Positions 56,537 through 64,000 of a DNA stretch of 64,000 nucleotides are shown one piece after another; the first letter of the stretch is position 1; each line of letters begins with the position of its first letter. The translations under genes were made by a program, and so were the position numbers. The stretch spans positions 5,134,501-5,198,500 of the forward strand of contig NZ_CP110128.1 of NCBI RefSeq assembly GCF_028471945.1. The letters are read 5' to 3'. This stretch comes from Pseudomonas sp. WJP1. Its GTDB lineage: Bacteria; Pseudomonadota; Gammaproteobacteria; Pseudomonadales; Pseudomonadaceae. The notes under the pieces are model-generated. The model saw nothing but the letters and a program-made list of their open reading frames with translations, had not been told where the DNA came from and did no database searches.

Positions 56537-57655
56537 TTACCGCACAAAAATCTGCGCAGTCGTAATCGCCATATCCCCACCCGGCAGCTTGATCTTGCCC
56601 ACCTGCTTCAAGCTGTCGGCATCAAAGATCGCCACATCGTTGAAGGTGCCGGCCAGGTAGATCTTGCTGCCGTCCTTGTTGAAGGAAATGCAGTAGTAGG
56701 AGTGATCAAGCGTCGCCGCCTGGAGCATTTTCTTCTCCTTGATGTCGTACTTGGCCAGGCGGTTGAGCACGCCAAACATCAGGTTCGGGTCTTTGGGCGA
56801 GCGCATGCCGCTGAAGTAGATCTCCGTCAGGGGGCCGAAATCGGTGGTTTCGGTCTTGCCGGTCTTCAGGTCGACACTGAACAGGCCGTACAGATATTCC
56901 GCGGTGGCCGGGTCCTGCTTCTTGTCCTTGAATTTCGCCGCGGTGTAGAGCAGCGAGAAATCATGCCGGTAGGTCTGCTGGTTCCACACGTAGAGCACGT
57001 CCGGCGCGCTGTAGTTTGGGCGTTTCCAGTGACGGCTGGGGATCAGCACGTCGAACTTGCCGGTTTGCACATTGACCTTGTAGATATCCGCCCCGGCCAC
57101 GTACAGCGTGCCGTCGTCACCGCTCTGCATGATGGTCAGCTGGCGAGGCGCCGGAAAACTGCGCACCGGCTTGGCGTCCATGCCGGCGTCGGTCTTGTAC
57201 ACGTCTAACCGTGGCTGCTGCACTTCGTAGCGATCGTTCATCATCAGCGTTGGATTGGCGACGGTGTACAGCTCCTTGCCGTCATGGCTGACGGTGAAGG
57301 CGAACATGGACTTGGCTTTCTCTCCCGGTTTTTGCGTGATGCTGGCGTGGAACACCTGCTTGCAGCTGTCCAGCTCGACGCCGTAGACATCCGCGTAGTG
57401 GTTGTTCAGCACGTAGGCGGTCTTGCGGTCCGGCGACAATTGCACGCTGCCAGGACCGAAGGCGTCGGGCATCTTGCAGGTCTTGTACAAGGTGTCGGTG
57501 GCCAGGTCGATCACGTGCAGGTTGTTCGGGTAATTGGTGGTCAACATGTATTCGTGACCGTCTTGCAGCGCGGTGTTTTCATCGGCCAGAACAGCGAGCG
57601 AAAACGTACTCAGGACGGCGAACGCGGCCAGGCCGCAGGCTTTGATGCTGTGCAT
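56537..57655 (-). CDS. qhpB: Quinohemoprotein amine dehydrogenase beta subunit
   Basis: A 372-residue periplasmic protein with a signal peptide (LAAFAVLSTFSLAVLA-DEN) and a seven-bladed YVTN-type propeller (HVIDLATDTLYKTCKMPDAFGPG, SPDRKTAYVLNNHYADVYG and similar repeats). It is the middle subunit of the amine dehydrogenase and lies over the quinone-bearing gamma chain. An AAGGA site lies before the ATG. It is the last gene of the minus-strand operon qhpA-qhpD-qhpC-qhpB, beginning 24 bp after qhpC. Confidence 0.93.
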   Translation of the reverse strand: MHSIKACGLAAFAVLSTFSLAVLADENTALQDGHEYMLTTNYPNNLHVIDLATDTLYKTCKMPDAFGPGSVQLSPDRKTAYVLNNHYADVYGVELDSCKQVFHASITQKPGEKAKSMFAFTVSHDGKELYTVANPTLMMNDRYEVQQPRLDVYKTDAGMDAKPVRSFPAPRQLTIMQSGDDGTLYVAGADIYKVNVQTGKFDVLIPSRHWKRPNYSAPDVLYVWNQQTYRHDFSLLYTAAKFKDKKQDPATAEYLYGLFSVDLKTGKTETTDFGPLTEIYFSGMRSPKDPNLMFGVLNRLAKYDIKEKKMLQAATLDHSYYCISFNKDGSKIYLAGTFNDVAIFDADSLKQVGKIKLPGGDMAITTAQIFVR

Positions 57656-57679
57656 GCTGGAATCCTTCTTGTTATCTGA

Positions 57680-58003
57680 TCACTTGTCTTTCGGGAAGAC
57701 AGTGCCGAGGTTTCGCCAGTTGTCGTTGGACGCCTGGGCATCCTTGTTCCAGTCCGGGTAGGTGCTCATCATGTCCGGCACCTGGGCCGGCCACCAGCAC
57801 GGATCGGAGCAGCCATACAGGTCAGCTTCCATCGGCTGGCACAGCGACGACACACCGCCAAACGCATCGATTTCCCAGCCCGGGTCGGTGGTCGAGGCAC
57901 AGCCCGCCACGGAGCTCATGGCGACCACTTCTTCAATGCGGTTTTCATCCGCGGCCTGATCCAGCTTCAACGCTTTGTTATTGATTGCCTTGAGATGTTT
58001 CAT
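57680..58003 (-). CDS. qhpC: Quinohemoprotein amine dehydrogenase gamma subunit precursor
   Basis: A 107-residue peptide that carries the catalytic cofactor cysteine tryptophylquinone. Numbering from the known 28-residue leader, all crosslink residues of the P. putida subunit are kept: Cys35-Glu44, Cys55-Asp61 and Cys69-Asp77 (thioether bridges), with Cys65 and Trp71 forming the quinone pair in [14 protein letters not shown]. The leader ([20 protein letters not shown]...EEVVA) is recognised by the radical SAM enzyme QhpD and later removed by a protease. Translation starts one base after the qhpD stop. The gene is one of the cleanest identifications in the window. Confidence 0.95.
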   Translation of the reverse strand: MKHLKAINNKALKLDQAADENRIEEVVAMSSVAGCASTTDPGWEIDAFGGVSSLCQPMEADLYGCSDPCWWPAQVPDMMSTYPDWNKDAQASNDNWRNLGTVFPKDK

Positions 58004-58004
58004 A

Positions 58005-59435
58005 TCAGTGAGCCTTGCGCGGAGTGATGTAGCTGCTGATGAACGCAGGGTTATTGGCCATGATCCGGGTGTAGACCTCGATGCCGAAGTCGACCCAGTC
58101 ACGCATCAATTCGCAGTAGTGATAGGTCGGGTGCGTCGGGTCGCCGTAGCGGGCGTAGCTCTCGTGGTAGCAGCCGCCGGAGCACAGGTTGCGGATCTGG
58201 CAGTCTTCGCAGCCGGTGTTGGTGCGGTCCAGGCGCTGGGACAGGAAGTCGTTCAACTCCACCTGTTTCACGCCGCTGTGCACGTTGCCGAAGGTCGGCA
58301 GGCTCGAACCGGTGAAGCGGTGGCAAAGGTTCAGCTCACCCTTGTGATCCACCGCCAGCATCTTCAGGCCCGCGCCGCATGGCAGGGCTTTCTTGTGGCC
58401 TTCGTGGATGTCGGTGATCAGCTGGTGCAGGTTGGAGAAACCGATGTTGCGGTGCTCCAAAGCGGCTTCCAGATAACGCCGACCCAGGGCCTTCATGTTG
58501 GCGAACACCTGCACCAGTTCATCGCTGGTGAGGTTGAAGCTGCTGATGTCGCCGGAGGTCACCGGGGCAAAGCCGACTTCGGCGAAACCCAGTTCATTGA
58601 ACAGGTGATCCCAGATGGTTTCGACGTCGGTGACGCCGGTGGTCAGGGTAACCCGCGCGCCGACCGGACGGCTGTTGTAGCGCGACAGCAGCATCTCGGC
58701 CTTGCGCCGCACCACGTCGTAGGTGCCCTGCCCGCCCACGGTGATGCGGTTGCGGTCGTGCACGGTTTTCGGCCCGTCGATGCTCACCGACAAGCCAAAG
58801 CGGTGGGCGTTGAGGTAGTCCACGGTCTCTTCGGTGAGCAGCGTGGCGTTGGTGGTCATGACGAACTCGACGAATTTGCCGGCCTCGCGAAAACGCTTCT
58901 CGCAGTAGTCGACCATGTACTCGATCAGCTTGCGGTTGCTCAGCGGTTCGCCGCCGAAGAACACCACGGTGAAACGCTCTTCGTCCGGCGACTCGCGCAG
59001 CAGCATTTCCACCGAAGCAATCGCCGTTTCGACATCCATCTTCTTGCCCGCCGACGGCTTGTCGAGGTCTTCCTTGTAGCAATACGTGCAGCTCAGGTTG
59101 CAGCCGGTGTTGACGTTGAGCACCACGGTGTTGATCGCCGTGCGCTCGACCCGCTTGGTGGCGATGTCCGGGGTCAGCGGCGAGCCGTCGCTGACCAGTT
59201 CCAGGGCCATCAGCTCGCGCAGGGTCTCGGTGATTTCCTCGCCGTTGAAACGCGCGGCGAGGCGCTGGATCAGGTCGTCCGACGAACAGCCCGGGCCGCG
59301 CAAGGTATCGATGATGGTGCCCGTCAGTTCATCGCTGGCGAACAGCGAACTGCTGGGGATGTGAAACAGCATGCGGTCGGCATCGACCTGCACTTCGTGC
59401 AGGTTGCGTTCGACCAGATTCAAGATAGCGCCCAT
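58005..59435 (-). CDS. qhpD: Radical SAM/SPASM enzyme QhpD that installs thioether crosslinks
   Basis: A 476-residue enzyme that forms the Cys-Asp/Glu thioether bridges in QhpC using S-adenosylmethionine. The radical SAM cysteines are Cys112, Cys116 and Cys119 in [16 protein letters not shown], and the C-terminal SPASM domain is rich in cysteines ([38 protein letters not shown]) for auxiliary clusters. The ATG at 59433-59435 has a near-perfect AGGAGGT site six bases upstream and gives the family length; an in-frame TTG six bases earlier is less likely. It sits between qhpA and qhpC. Confidence 0.95.
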   Translation of the reverse strand: MGAILNLVERNLHEVQVDADRMLFHIPSSSLFASDELTGTIIDTLRGPGCSSDDLIQRLAARFNGEEITETLRELMALELVSDGSPLTPDIATKRVERTAINTVVLNVNTGCNLSCTYCYKEDLDKPSAGKKMDVETAIASVEMLLRESPDEERFTVVFFGGEPLSNRKLIEYMVDYCEKRFREAGKFVEFVMTTNATLLTEETVDYLNAHRFGLSVSIDGPKTVHDRNRITVGGQGTYDVVRRKAEMLLSRYNSRPVGARVTLTTGVTDVETIWDHLFNELGFAEVGFAPVTSGDISSFNLTSDELVQVFANMKALGRRYLEAALEHRNIGFSNLHQLITDIHEGHKKALPCGAGLKMLAVDHKGELNLCHRFTGSSLPTFGNVHSGVKQVELNDFLSQRLDRTNTGCEDCQIRNLCSGGCYHESYARYGDPTHPTYHYCELMRDWVDFGIEVYTRIMANNPAFISSYITPRKAH

Positions 59436-59517
59436 TGCCAACCTCCTGTGCAGGCCCCGGTTTCAGGGGCTTGCGATCATTCCGAAAAAGTGTCTGAAGC
59501 TCTGGCGTTCAGTTCAC

Positions 59518-61098
59518 TCATGGAATGGGTGGATTGTTCCAGCGTTGCACGGTCACGATCATGTGGCCTTCGCCGGTCAGGGATTTCCCTGCGTCGTCGA
59601 CGGCGGCGATCACCTTGAGGTTGCCGGCATTGTTGGTGGACATTTTGCGCGCCGGGTTCGGCCCGGCATCGCCCGGGGTGAACACGCCCGCGTCGGCCTG
59701 CATGGTGCCGGCGAACTTGACGTCTTCATCTTCCTTGGCACGGTCATCGAAGGCCTCGACCTTCCACTGCGCCGGGAACACGCCGATGCGATACGGCTTG
59801 CCGTCAGCGCCCTTGCCCCAGGCTTCGGCATCGAAACGGCCCTGGACTTTCGGTGTCGAACCACCGCCCTCGCCGATCCGCGCCACCGAGAATTCCGGCA
59901 CGACCTTGACCTGGTCGATCTTGCTGTAGACCGACAGGCTCGGGCCTTTTAGCGTGCCGACGGTGACCGCGTGCAAGCCCGGCTGGGCATTGGCGGCGGC
60001 CTTGATTTTGACCTTGATTCGCTCCGGGCTCTGCTCGACGACTTCGAGCACTTCCACGCCTTTGCCGAAGTTCGGCTTGCCGCTCAGGCCGCTGCCGATC
60101 AGGGTGACTTCGCTTTCGCTGCCGGCCTTCACATAACCCGGCTGCACCGCCAGCAAGCGCTGGGAACCCTGCTTGGCGGCGACGAAGTCCAGACCGCGTT
60201 CATCGTGCTCGGCCTCGAACATCCGGCCCTGCATCGCGTTGCCTTGGGCGGCGAACACCTGGCGCATGGTCACGCCGTCGATGCTGACATTGCCGCGCCA
60301 TTCGTAGCCGGTATAGAGAATCGCGCTGCCGTCGCCGTTGAACGGCGTGCCATCGGCGTATTGGCCTTTGACGCTGACCTTGAAGGTGTCGCTGCCGTCG
60401 GCGCTTACGCTCATGACGCCGGCCAGTTCGCCTTTGCCCGGCAAGTGACCGCTGAAGCTCCAGTCACCCACCAGCGCCTCGCTTTTGGGCGCCGTGCCAA
60501 GCCATTTTTTCCAGGCCGGGTTGTCCAGCGGGTAGCGCTTGGCCAACAGCGGCACCATCTCTTTGCGGGCCAGATCGAACCAGTCGCGGTCGCGGGACAG
60601 TGCCTGGTATTCCAGGGACGGCCATTGGCCGAGGTGGAAGTTCACCAGACGCTCCCACTCCTGCGCCGGACGCCGTTGCAGGGCGACCCGCGCACCGGAG
60701 TGGCAGCGGCCGCACATCTGGCTGTGCTGGTCGTCGAACTGCTCGACAGTGTTGAGCCGGCGCTCCAGCGCATAACGCACGCCATCGGTTTCGCTCGGCG
60801 CCAGGCCCTGGGTGTCGGCCAGGTATTTAACCAGCGTGCGGCGATCCTCATCGCTGATCTGCAGGCCGTGCATGGTCTGCATCCGCGCGATGCTCATCAG
60901 CCAGCCTTCCGGCGTCTTGCGCTGGTGGCTGATGCGGCTCAGGGCGTTATCAGCTTCGGGGGTATGACAGCCCTGACAGGTTTCCTTGAGGATGGTCTGG
61001 GCGTCGCGGGCTGCCAGGCTGTAAGGCGAATGCAGCGCCACACAAGCGGCCACGGCCAGCAGACTGGCACTCAGGCCTGATCGGAGTTTTCTCTTCAT
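59518..61098 (-). CDS. qhpA: Quinohemoprotein amine dehydrogenase alpha (diheme) subunit
   Basis: A 526-residue exported protein with a signal peptide (residues about 1-30, ending at SLAA). Two c-type heme motifs are visible, CQGCH at residues 41-45 and CGRCH at 129-133, so electrons from the quinone site can pass to an external cytochrome or azurin. The remainder forms the Ig-like and beta domains of the alpha subunit. The first gene of the minus-strand operon; the ATG at 61096-61098 gives the signal peptide, whereas a GTG further upstream only adds six residues. It is divergent from the aldehyde dehydrogenase gene. Confidence 0.95.
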   Translation of the reverse strand: MKRKLRSGLSASLLAVAACVALHSPYSLAARDAQTILKETCQGCHTPEADNALSRISHQRKTPEGWLMSIARMQTMHGLQISDEDRRTLVKYLADTQGLAPSETDGVRYALERRLNTVEQFDDQHSQMCGRCHSGARVALQRRPAQEWERLVNFHLGQWPSLEYQALSRDRDWFDLARKEMVPLLAKRYPLDNPAWKKWLGTAPKSEALVGDWSFSGHLPGKGELAGVMSVSADGSDTFKVSVKGQYADGTPFNGDGSAILYTGYEWRGNVSIDGVTMRQVFAAQGNAMQGRMFEAEHDERGLDFVAAKQGSQRLLAVQPGYVKAGSESEVTLIGSGLSGKPNFGKGVEVLEVVEQSPERIKVKIKAAANAQPGLHAVTVGTLKGPSLSVYSKIDQVKVVPEFSVARIGEGGGSTPKVQGRFDAEAWGKGADGKPYRIGVFPAQWKVEAFDDRAKEDEDVKFAGTMQADAGVFTPGDAGPNPARKMSTNNAGNLKVIAAVDDAGKSLTGEGHMIVTVQRWNNPPIP

Positions 61099-61350
61099 CA
61101 ACGTCGAACCTCGCACGGTGCTTTCTTATTTTTGTGGCTTATCGTTTTTTGGGTTTCTGCCGCCGGCGGCAAGCCGCTGACGGAGGCAGGAGAAACGTCT
61201 GCGATGAGCAATACACGGAGCGTGCCAGCTTACGAATAGTGTTTTTTATCAATCGTTTAGGTGAAATACAGGGTGATTGGCGACTGCTAAACCTGACGTC
61301 CCGCGTCTAATATCGCGACATCTGTTGCACTCTGAGACAAGCATAGATCT

Positions 61351-61442
61351 CTGTAGGAGCGAGGCTTACCCGCGAAGCAGTCACCGCGGTTTATCAGTAG
61401 AACCGCGTTATCGTTCTTCGCGGGCAAGCCTCGCTCCTACAG
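61351..61442. repeat. REP inverted pair in the qhpA-aldehyde dehydrogenase gap
   Basis: CTGTAGGAGCGAGGCTTACC arm and its near-complement; one base differs in the stem (TTACC against GGCAA). Confidence 0.8.
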
Positions 61443-61469
61443 AGGGGGTGTTGCGGATGTCTCACGCCG

Positions 61470-61484
61470 TCGCAAATTGCGACG
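61470..61484. promoter_or_regulatory. Palindromic candidate enhancer site
   Basis: GTCGCAAATTGCGAC is a perfect palindrome about 90 bp upstream of the sigma-54 promoter, the usual range for an enhancer-binding activator. Confidence 0.5.
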
Positions 61485-61560
61485 TTTGTCGATGTCATTG
61501 CGATTAGGAAAAGGGCCGCCAAACCCGTCGAATCAAGCCCTCGCCGCAAAAAAACGCTTC

Positions 61561-61576
61561 TGGCACAGCCATTGCG
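61561..61576 (+). promoter_or_regulatory. Sigma-54 promoter of the aldehyde dehydrogenase gene
   Basis: TGGCAC, five bases, TTGCG matches the -24/-12 consensus with the conserved GG and GC at the correct spacing. Transcription should start near 61587, 25 bp before the ATG. Confidence 0.8.
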
Positions 61577-61612
61577 AAAGACCTCGGCACACGAACAAGA
61601 CGAGGTTTCATC

Positions 61613-63103
61613 ATGTCGCTTCCCAACCTGCTTCCCGCCACTTCGGCCTTTATCCAGCGCGCCCCGCGCATGCTCATCGGTGGCGACTGGGTCGAGGCCG
61701 CCGACAGCCAGACCATGCCCTTGCACAACCCCGCCACCGGCGAAGTGCTGTGCGTGGTGCCACGGGCCACACCGGAAGATGTCGACCGCGCCGTCCTCGC
61801 CGCCCGCCAGGCGTTCGATGACTCGGCCTGGACTCGCACCCGTCCCCGGGAGCGGCAGAACCTGTTGTGGAAGCTGGCCGACCTGATGCAGCGCGATGCC
61901 GAACTGCTGGCGCAGCTGGAATGCCTGAACAACGGCAAAAGCGCCGCCGTGGCGCAAGTGATGGACGTGCAGTTGTCCATCGACTTCCTGCGCTACATGG
62001 CCGGTTGGGCGACCAAGATCGAAGGCTCCACGGTCGACGTGTCAGCGCCGCTGATGCCCAACGACCAGTTCCACAGTTTCATCCGTCGCGAAGCGGTGGG
62101 TGTGGTCGGCGCCATCGTCGCCTGGAACTTCCCGCTGCTGCTGGCCTGCTGGAAACTCGGCCCGGCCCTGGCCACCGGTTGCACCGTGGTGCTCAAGCCC
62201 GCCGACGAAACCCCGCTCACCGCATTGAAACTCGCCGAGCTGGTCCTTGAGGCCGGTTACCCCGAGGGCGTGTTCAACGTGGTCACCGGCACCGGCATCA
62301 CCGCAGGCTCCGCACTGACTCAAAACCCGCTGGTGGACAAGCTGACCTTCACCGGCTCCACCGCCGTGGGCAAGCAGATCGGCAAGATCGCCATGGATTC
62401 CATGACCCGGGTCACCCTGGAACTGGGCGGCAAATCGCCGACCATCGTGATGGCCGATGCCGACTTGAAAACCGCGGCCGCCGGTGCCGCCAGCGCGATT
62501 TTCTTCAACCAGGGCCAGGTCTGCTGCGCCGGCTCGCGCCTGTATGTGCAGCGCAAGCATTTCGACAATGTGGTGGCGGACATCAGCGATATCGCCAACG
62601 CCATGAAACTGGGTAATGGCCTGGACCCAAGCGTCGAGATGGGCCCGTTGATTTCCGCGCGCCAGCAGGCGCGGGTCTACGGCTACATCGAAAAGGGTCG
62701 CGAAAGCGGCGCGACCATCGCCTGCGGTGGCGAGCAGTTCGGGCCGGGCTTTTTCGTCAAGCCGACGGTGATCGTCGACGTCGATCAAAAACATTCGCTG
62801 GTGCAGGAAGAAATCTTCGGCCCGGTGCTGGTGGCGATTCCCTTCGATGACGAAGCCGATGCGCTGCGCATGGCCAATGACAGCCCTTATGGGCTGGGCG
62901 CGAGCATCTGGTCCAATGACCTGGCGGCGGTGCACCGGATGATCCCGCGGATCAAGTCCGGTTCAGTGTGGGTCAACTGCCACAGTGCCCTGGATCCGGC
63001 GTTGCCTTTTGGTGGCTACAAGATGTCGGGGGTCGGGCGCGAGATGGGGTATGCGGCGATCGAGCATTACACCGAGTTGAAGTCGGTGTTGATCAAGTTG
63101 TAA
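61613..63103 (+). CDS. peaE: Aldehyde dehydrogenase (phenylacetaldehyde dehydrogenase-like)
   Basis: A 496-residue NAD-dependent aldehyde dehydrogenase. The catalytic Cys304 is in FFNQGQVCCAGSR and the general base Glu270 in LELGGKSP; the coenzyme motif FTGSTAVGK is also visible. It lies between the amine dehydrogenase operon and qhpG, as in P. putida clusters that degrade phenylethylamine, where the aldehyde made in the periplasm is oxidised in the cytoplasm to the acid. Substrate preference is inferred from context. A sigma-54 promoter precedes it. Confidence 0.85.
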   Translation: MSLPNLLPATSAFIQRAPRMLIGGDWVEAADSQTMPLHNPATGEVLCVVPRATPEDVDRAVLAARQAFDDSAWTRTRPRERQNLLWKLADLMQRDAELLAQLECLNNGKSAAVAQVMDVQLSIDFLRYMAGWATKIEGSTVDVSAPLMPNDQFHSFIRREAVGVVGAIVAWNFPLLLACWKLGPALATGCTVVLKPADETPLTALKLAELVLEAGYPEGVFNVVTGTGITAGSALTQNPLVDKLTFTGSTAVGKQIGKIAMDSMTRVTLELGGKSPTIVMADADLKTAAAGAASAIFFNQGQVCCAGSRLYVQRKHFDNVVADISDIANAMKLGNGLDPSVEMGPLISARQQARVYGYIEKGRESGATIACGGEQFGPGFFVKPTVIVDVDQKHSLVQEEIFGPVLVAIPFDDEADALRMANDSPYGLGASIWSNDLAAVHRMIPRIKSGSVWVNCHSALDPALPFGGYKMSGVGREMGYAAIEHYTELKSVLIKL

Positions 63104-63126
63104 TTTGCGGCGACCAATAGACCGCC

Positions 63127-63200
63127 ATCGCGAGCAGGCTCGCTCCCACAGGGATTTGTGATCGACACAAAACTACTGTGGGAGCGAGCCTGCTCGCGAT
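63127..63200. repeat. REP inverted pair between peaE and qhpG
   Basis: ATCGCGAGCAGGCTCGCTCC and its complement between converging genes. Confidence 0.85.
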
Positions 63201-63225
63201 GAGGCCAGAATTAACAACACAAAGC

Positions 63226-64000
63226 TCAGGGCTTGAAACCCTGAGCCAACAACCAACTCCTGACCATCCTTCCCTGCTCTTCAGTCAATCCAGCCAGCGC
63301 CTGCTCAGCCGGCTCGGTTCGCAACCGCCGCACCAACGGCGCCAACTCCACCCCCTGCACATGCCAGATCCCCAACGGCTGATCCGCCGTGATCACCACC
63401 TCGGCCTCATCGACAAACCCGTCACGTAGCACCGGTGCCCGCTCGATTTTCAGCGCATTGAAATCCGCCTCGGCATGGGCCACCTCGGCATCCGGCCATT
63501 GCCGCCGTGCCTGCCAGAACGGTTGATCAACCCAACGCTGCTCATCGGCATAAAAATCCCGGCCAATGCGCGCGAACCGCAGGAATAGCTGCTCCACCCG
63601 CTGCTGATGAAACCGCCGGGCCAGCGCCGCGCGCTCGGGTTTGCGCAACAAGGTGTTGATCACCGTCGGCGCCTGCAGCGCCGAGGACAGGGATTGAAAG
63701 ATGCCGTTGCCCGACAACGGGTCGACCGCCATCGCCGCATCACCGACCCGAATCCAGTTGTCGCCGCACACCTGCGGGCTGAGAATCGCCGTGCTGCTGC
63801 GGGCGTGCAGCTGCAAATCGACCTCGGGGTCTTCGCCGAAAAACGCCTGGGCGAACGACGATGCCTGGCGCCGCTGTCGACAGTACTCGAGCAGTTGGGC
63901 CTTGCCCGGCAGAGCGGCGCTGGCCACGTCTACGGTCCATTGCCAATAACACTGGCCGTCGGCCCGTCGCGCCATCCAGGCCCAGCCGTCCTCAAGGCTT
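63226..64000 (-). CDS. qhpG: FAD-dependent monooxygenase QhpG (partial, 5' end outside window)
   Basis: The open frame continues beyond the window edge, so the N-terminal FAD-binding region is not visible. The part seen has the late flavin motif GDNWIRVGDAAMAVDPLSGNGIFQSL, typical of tryptophan halogenase-like and related monooxygenases. In amine dehydrogenase clusters QhpG is a flavoprotein that hydroxylates the gamma-subunit tryptophan on the way to the quinone cofactor. It is on the same strand as the qhp operon but separated from it by the peaE gene. QhpE (protease), QhpF (transporter) and the regulator would be expected further upstream, outside the window. Confidence 0.85.
   Translation of the reverse strand, partial: SLEDGWAWMARRADGQCYWQWTVDVASAALPGKAQLLEYCRQRRQASSFAQAFFGEDPEVDLQLHARSSTAILSPQVCGDNWIRVGDAAMAVDPLSGNGIFQSLSSALQAPTVINTLLRKPERAALARRFHQQRVEQLFLRFARIGRDFYADEQRWVDQPFWQARRQWPDAEVAHAEADFNALKIERAPVLRDGFVDEAEVVITADQPLGIWHVQGVELAPLVRRLRTEPAEQALAGLTEEQGRMVRSWLLAQGFKP

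Larger units (their letters stand above)
61099..61612. other. Divergent control region between qhpA and the aldehyde dehydrogenase gene
   Basis: This 514-bp gap holds a REP hairpin (61351-61442), a perfect 15-bp palindrome GTCGCAAATTGCGAC at 61470-61484 and a sigma-54 promoter for the plus-strand gene. The qhpA side is AT-rich with no promoter I can name. Confidence 0.6.

Noticed and set aside
61215..61240. TGGCAC on the minus strand upstream of qhpA, a possible sigma-54 site
   Set aside because: The -24 half fits, but the -12 position reads GTGTA at the correct spacing and lacks the needed GC; the next TTGC is five bases too far away.

Overview
The window is a GC-rich chromosomal segment of a fluorescent Pseudomonas (P. 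fluorescens complex). This rests on a pyoverdine locus in the conserved order pvdA-fpvI-pvdRT-opmQ-pvdP-pvdMNO-pvdE-fpvA-NRPS, many Pseudomonas REP palindromes, a GacA/RsmA-type small RNA and a quinohemoprotein amine dehydrogenase cluster. No replication, phage or transposase genes were seen.

Layout. 1-1808: a BvgAS/EvgAS-like two-component pair (sensor cut by the window edge) and a degenerate receiver protein. 1955-19057: pyoverdine genes for ornithine hydroxylation (pvdA), sigma factor (fpvI), periplasmic efflux (pvdRT-opmQ), periplasmic maturation (pvdP, pvdM, pvdN, pvdO), ferribactin export to the periplasm (pvdE) and the ferripyoverdine receptor (fpvA). 19058-22815: an accessory, lower-GC patch with a DUF6124-type gene behind a structured leader and decayed fragments that look like type VI effector or surface-protein modules. 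22901-47746: an esterase-like hydrolase, two large NRPS genes and the pvdG thioesterase, all on the minus strand. A-domain pocket residues read Ala, Lys, Thr, Ser, an ornithine derivative and hydroxyornithine, in assembly order from pvdJ to pvdD. 47932-56430: housekeeping or accessory genes (MFS exporter, GH15 glycosidase, BRCT-domain protein, alpha/beta hydrolase, GlxA-type regulator divergent from an isonitrile hydratase-like gene, an rsmX-like sRNA, an SRPBCC protein, an LprI-domain protein). 56537-64000: the quinohemoprotein amine dehydrogenase system (qhpB, qhpC, qhpD, qhpA), an aldehyde dehydrogenase with a sigma-54 promoter, and a partial qhpG.

How it works together. Iron starvation would relieve Fur repression of fpvI, and PvdS (encoded elsewhere) would fire the five exact TAAAT-N16-CGT promoters seen here, ahead of pvdA, pvdR, pvdP, pvdM and pvdE. 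Looser CTAATT variants precede pvdJ and pvdG. The NRPSs build the peptide, PvdE moves the acylated ferribactin to the periplasm, PvdP/M/N/O mature it, PvdRT-OpmQ secretes or recycles it, and FpvA takes up the iron complex. Missing from the expected P. aeruginosa-like places are fpvR (anti-sigma) and pvdF (formyltransferase). In the second system, the amine dehydrogenase oxidises primary amines in the periplasm and the aldehyde dehydrogenase removes the aldehyde product.
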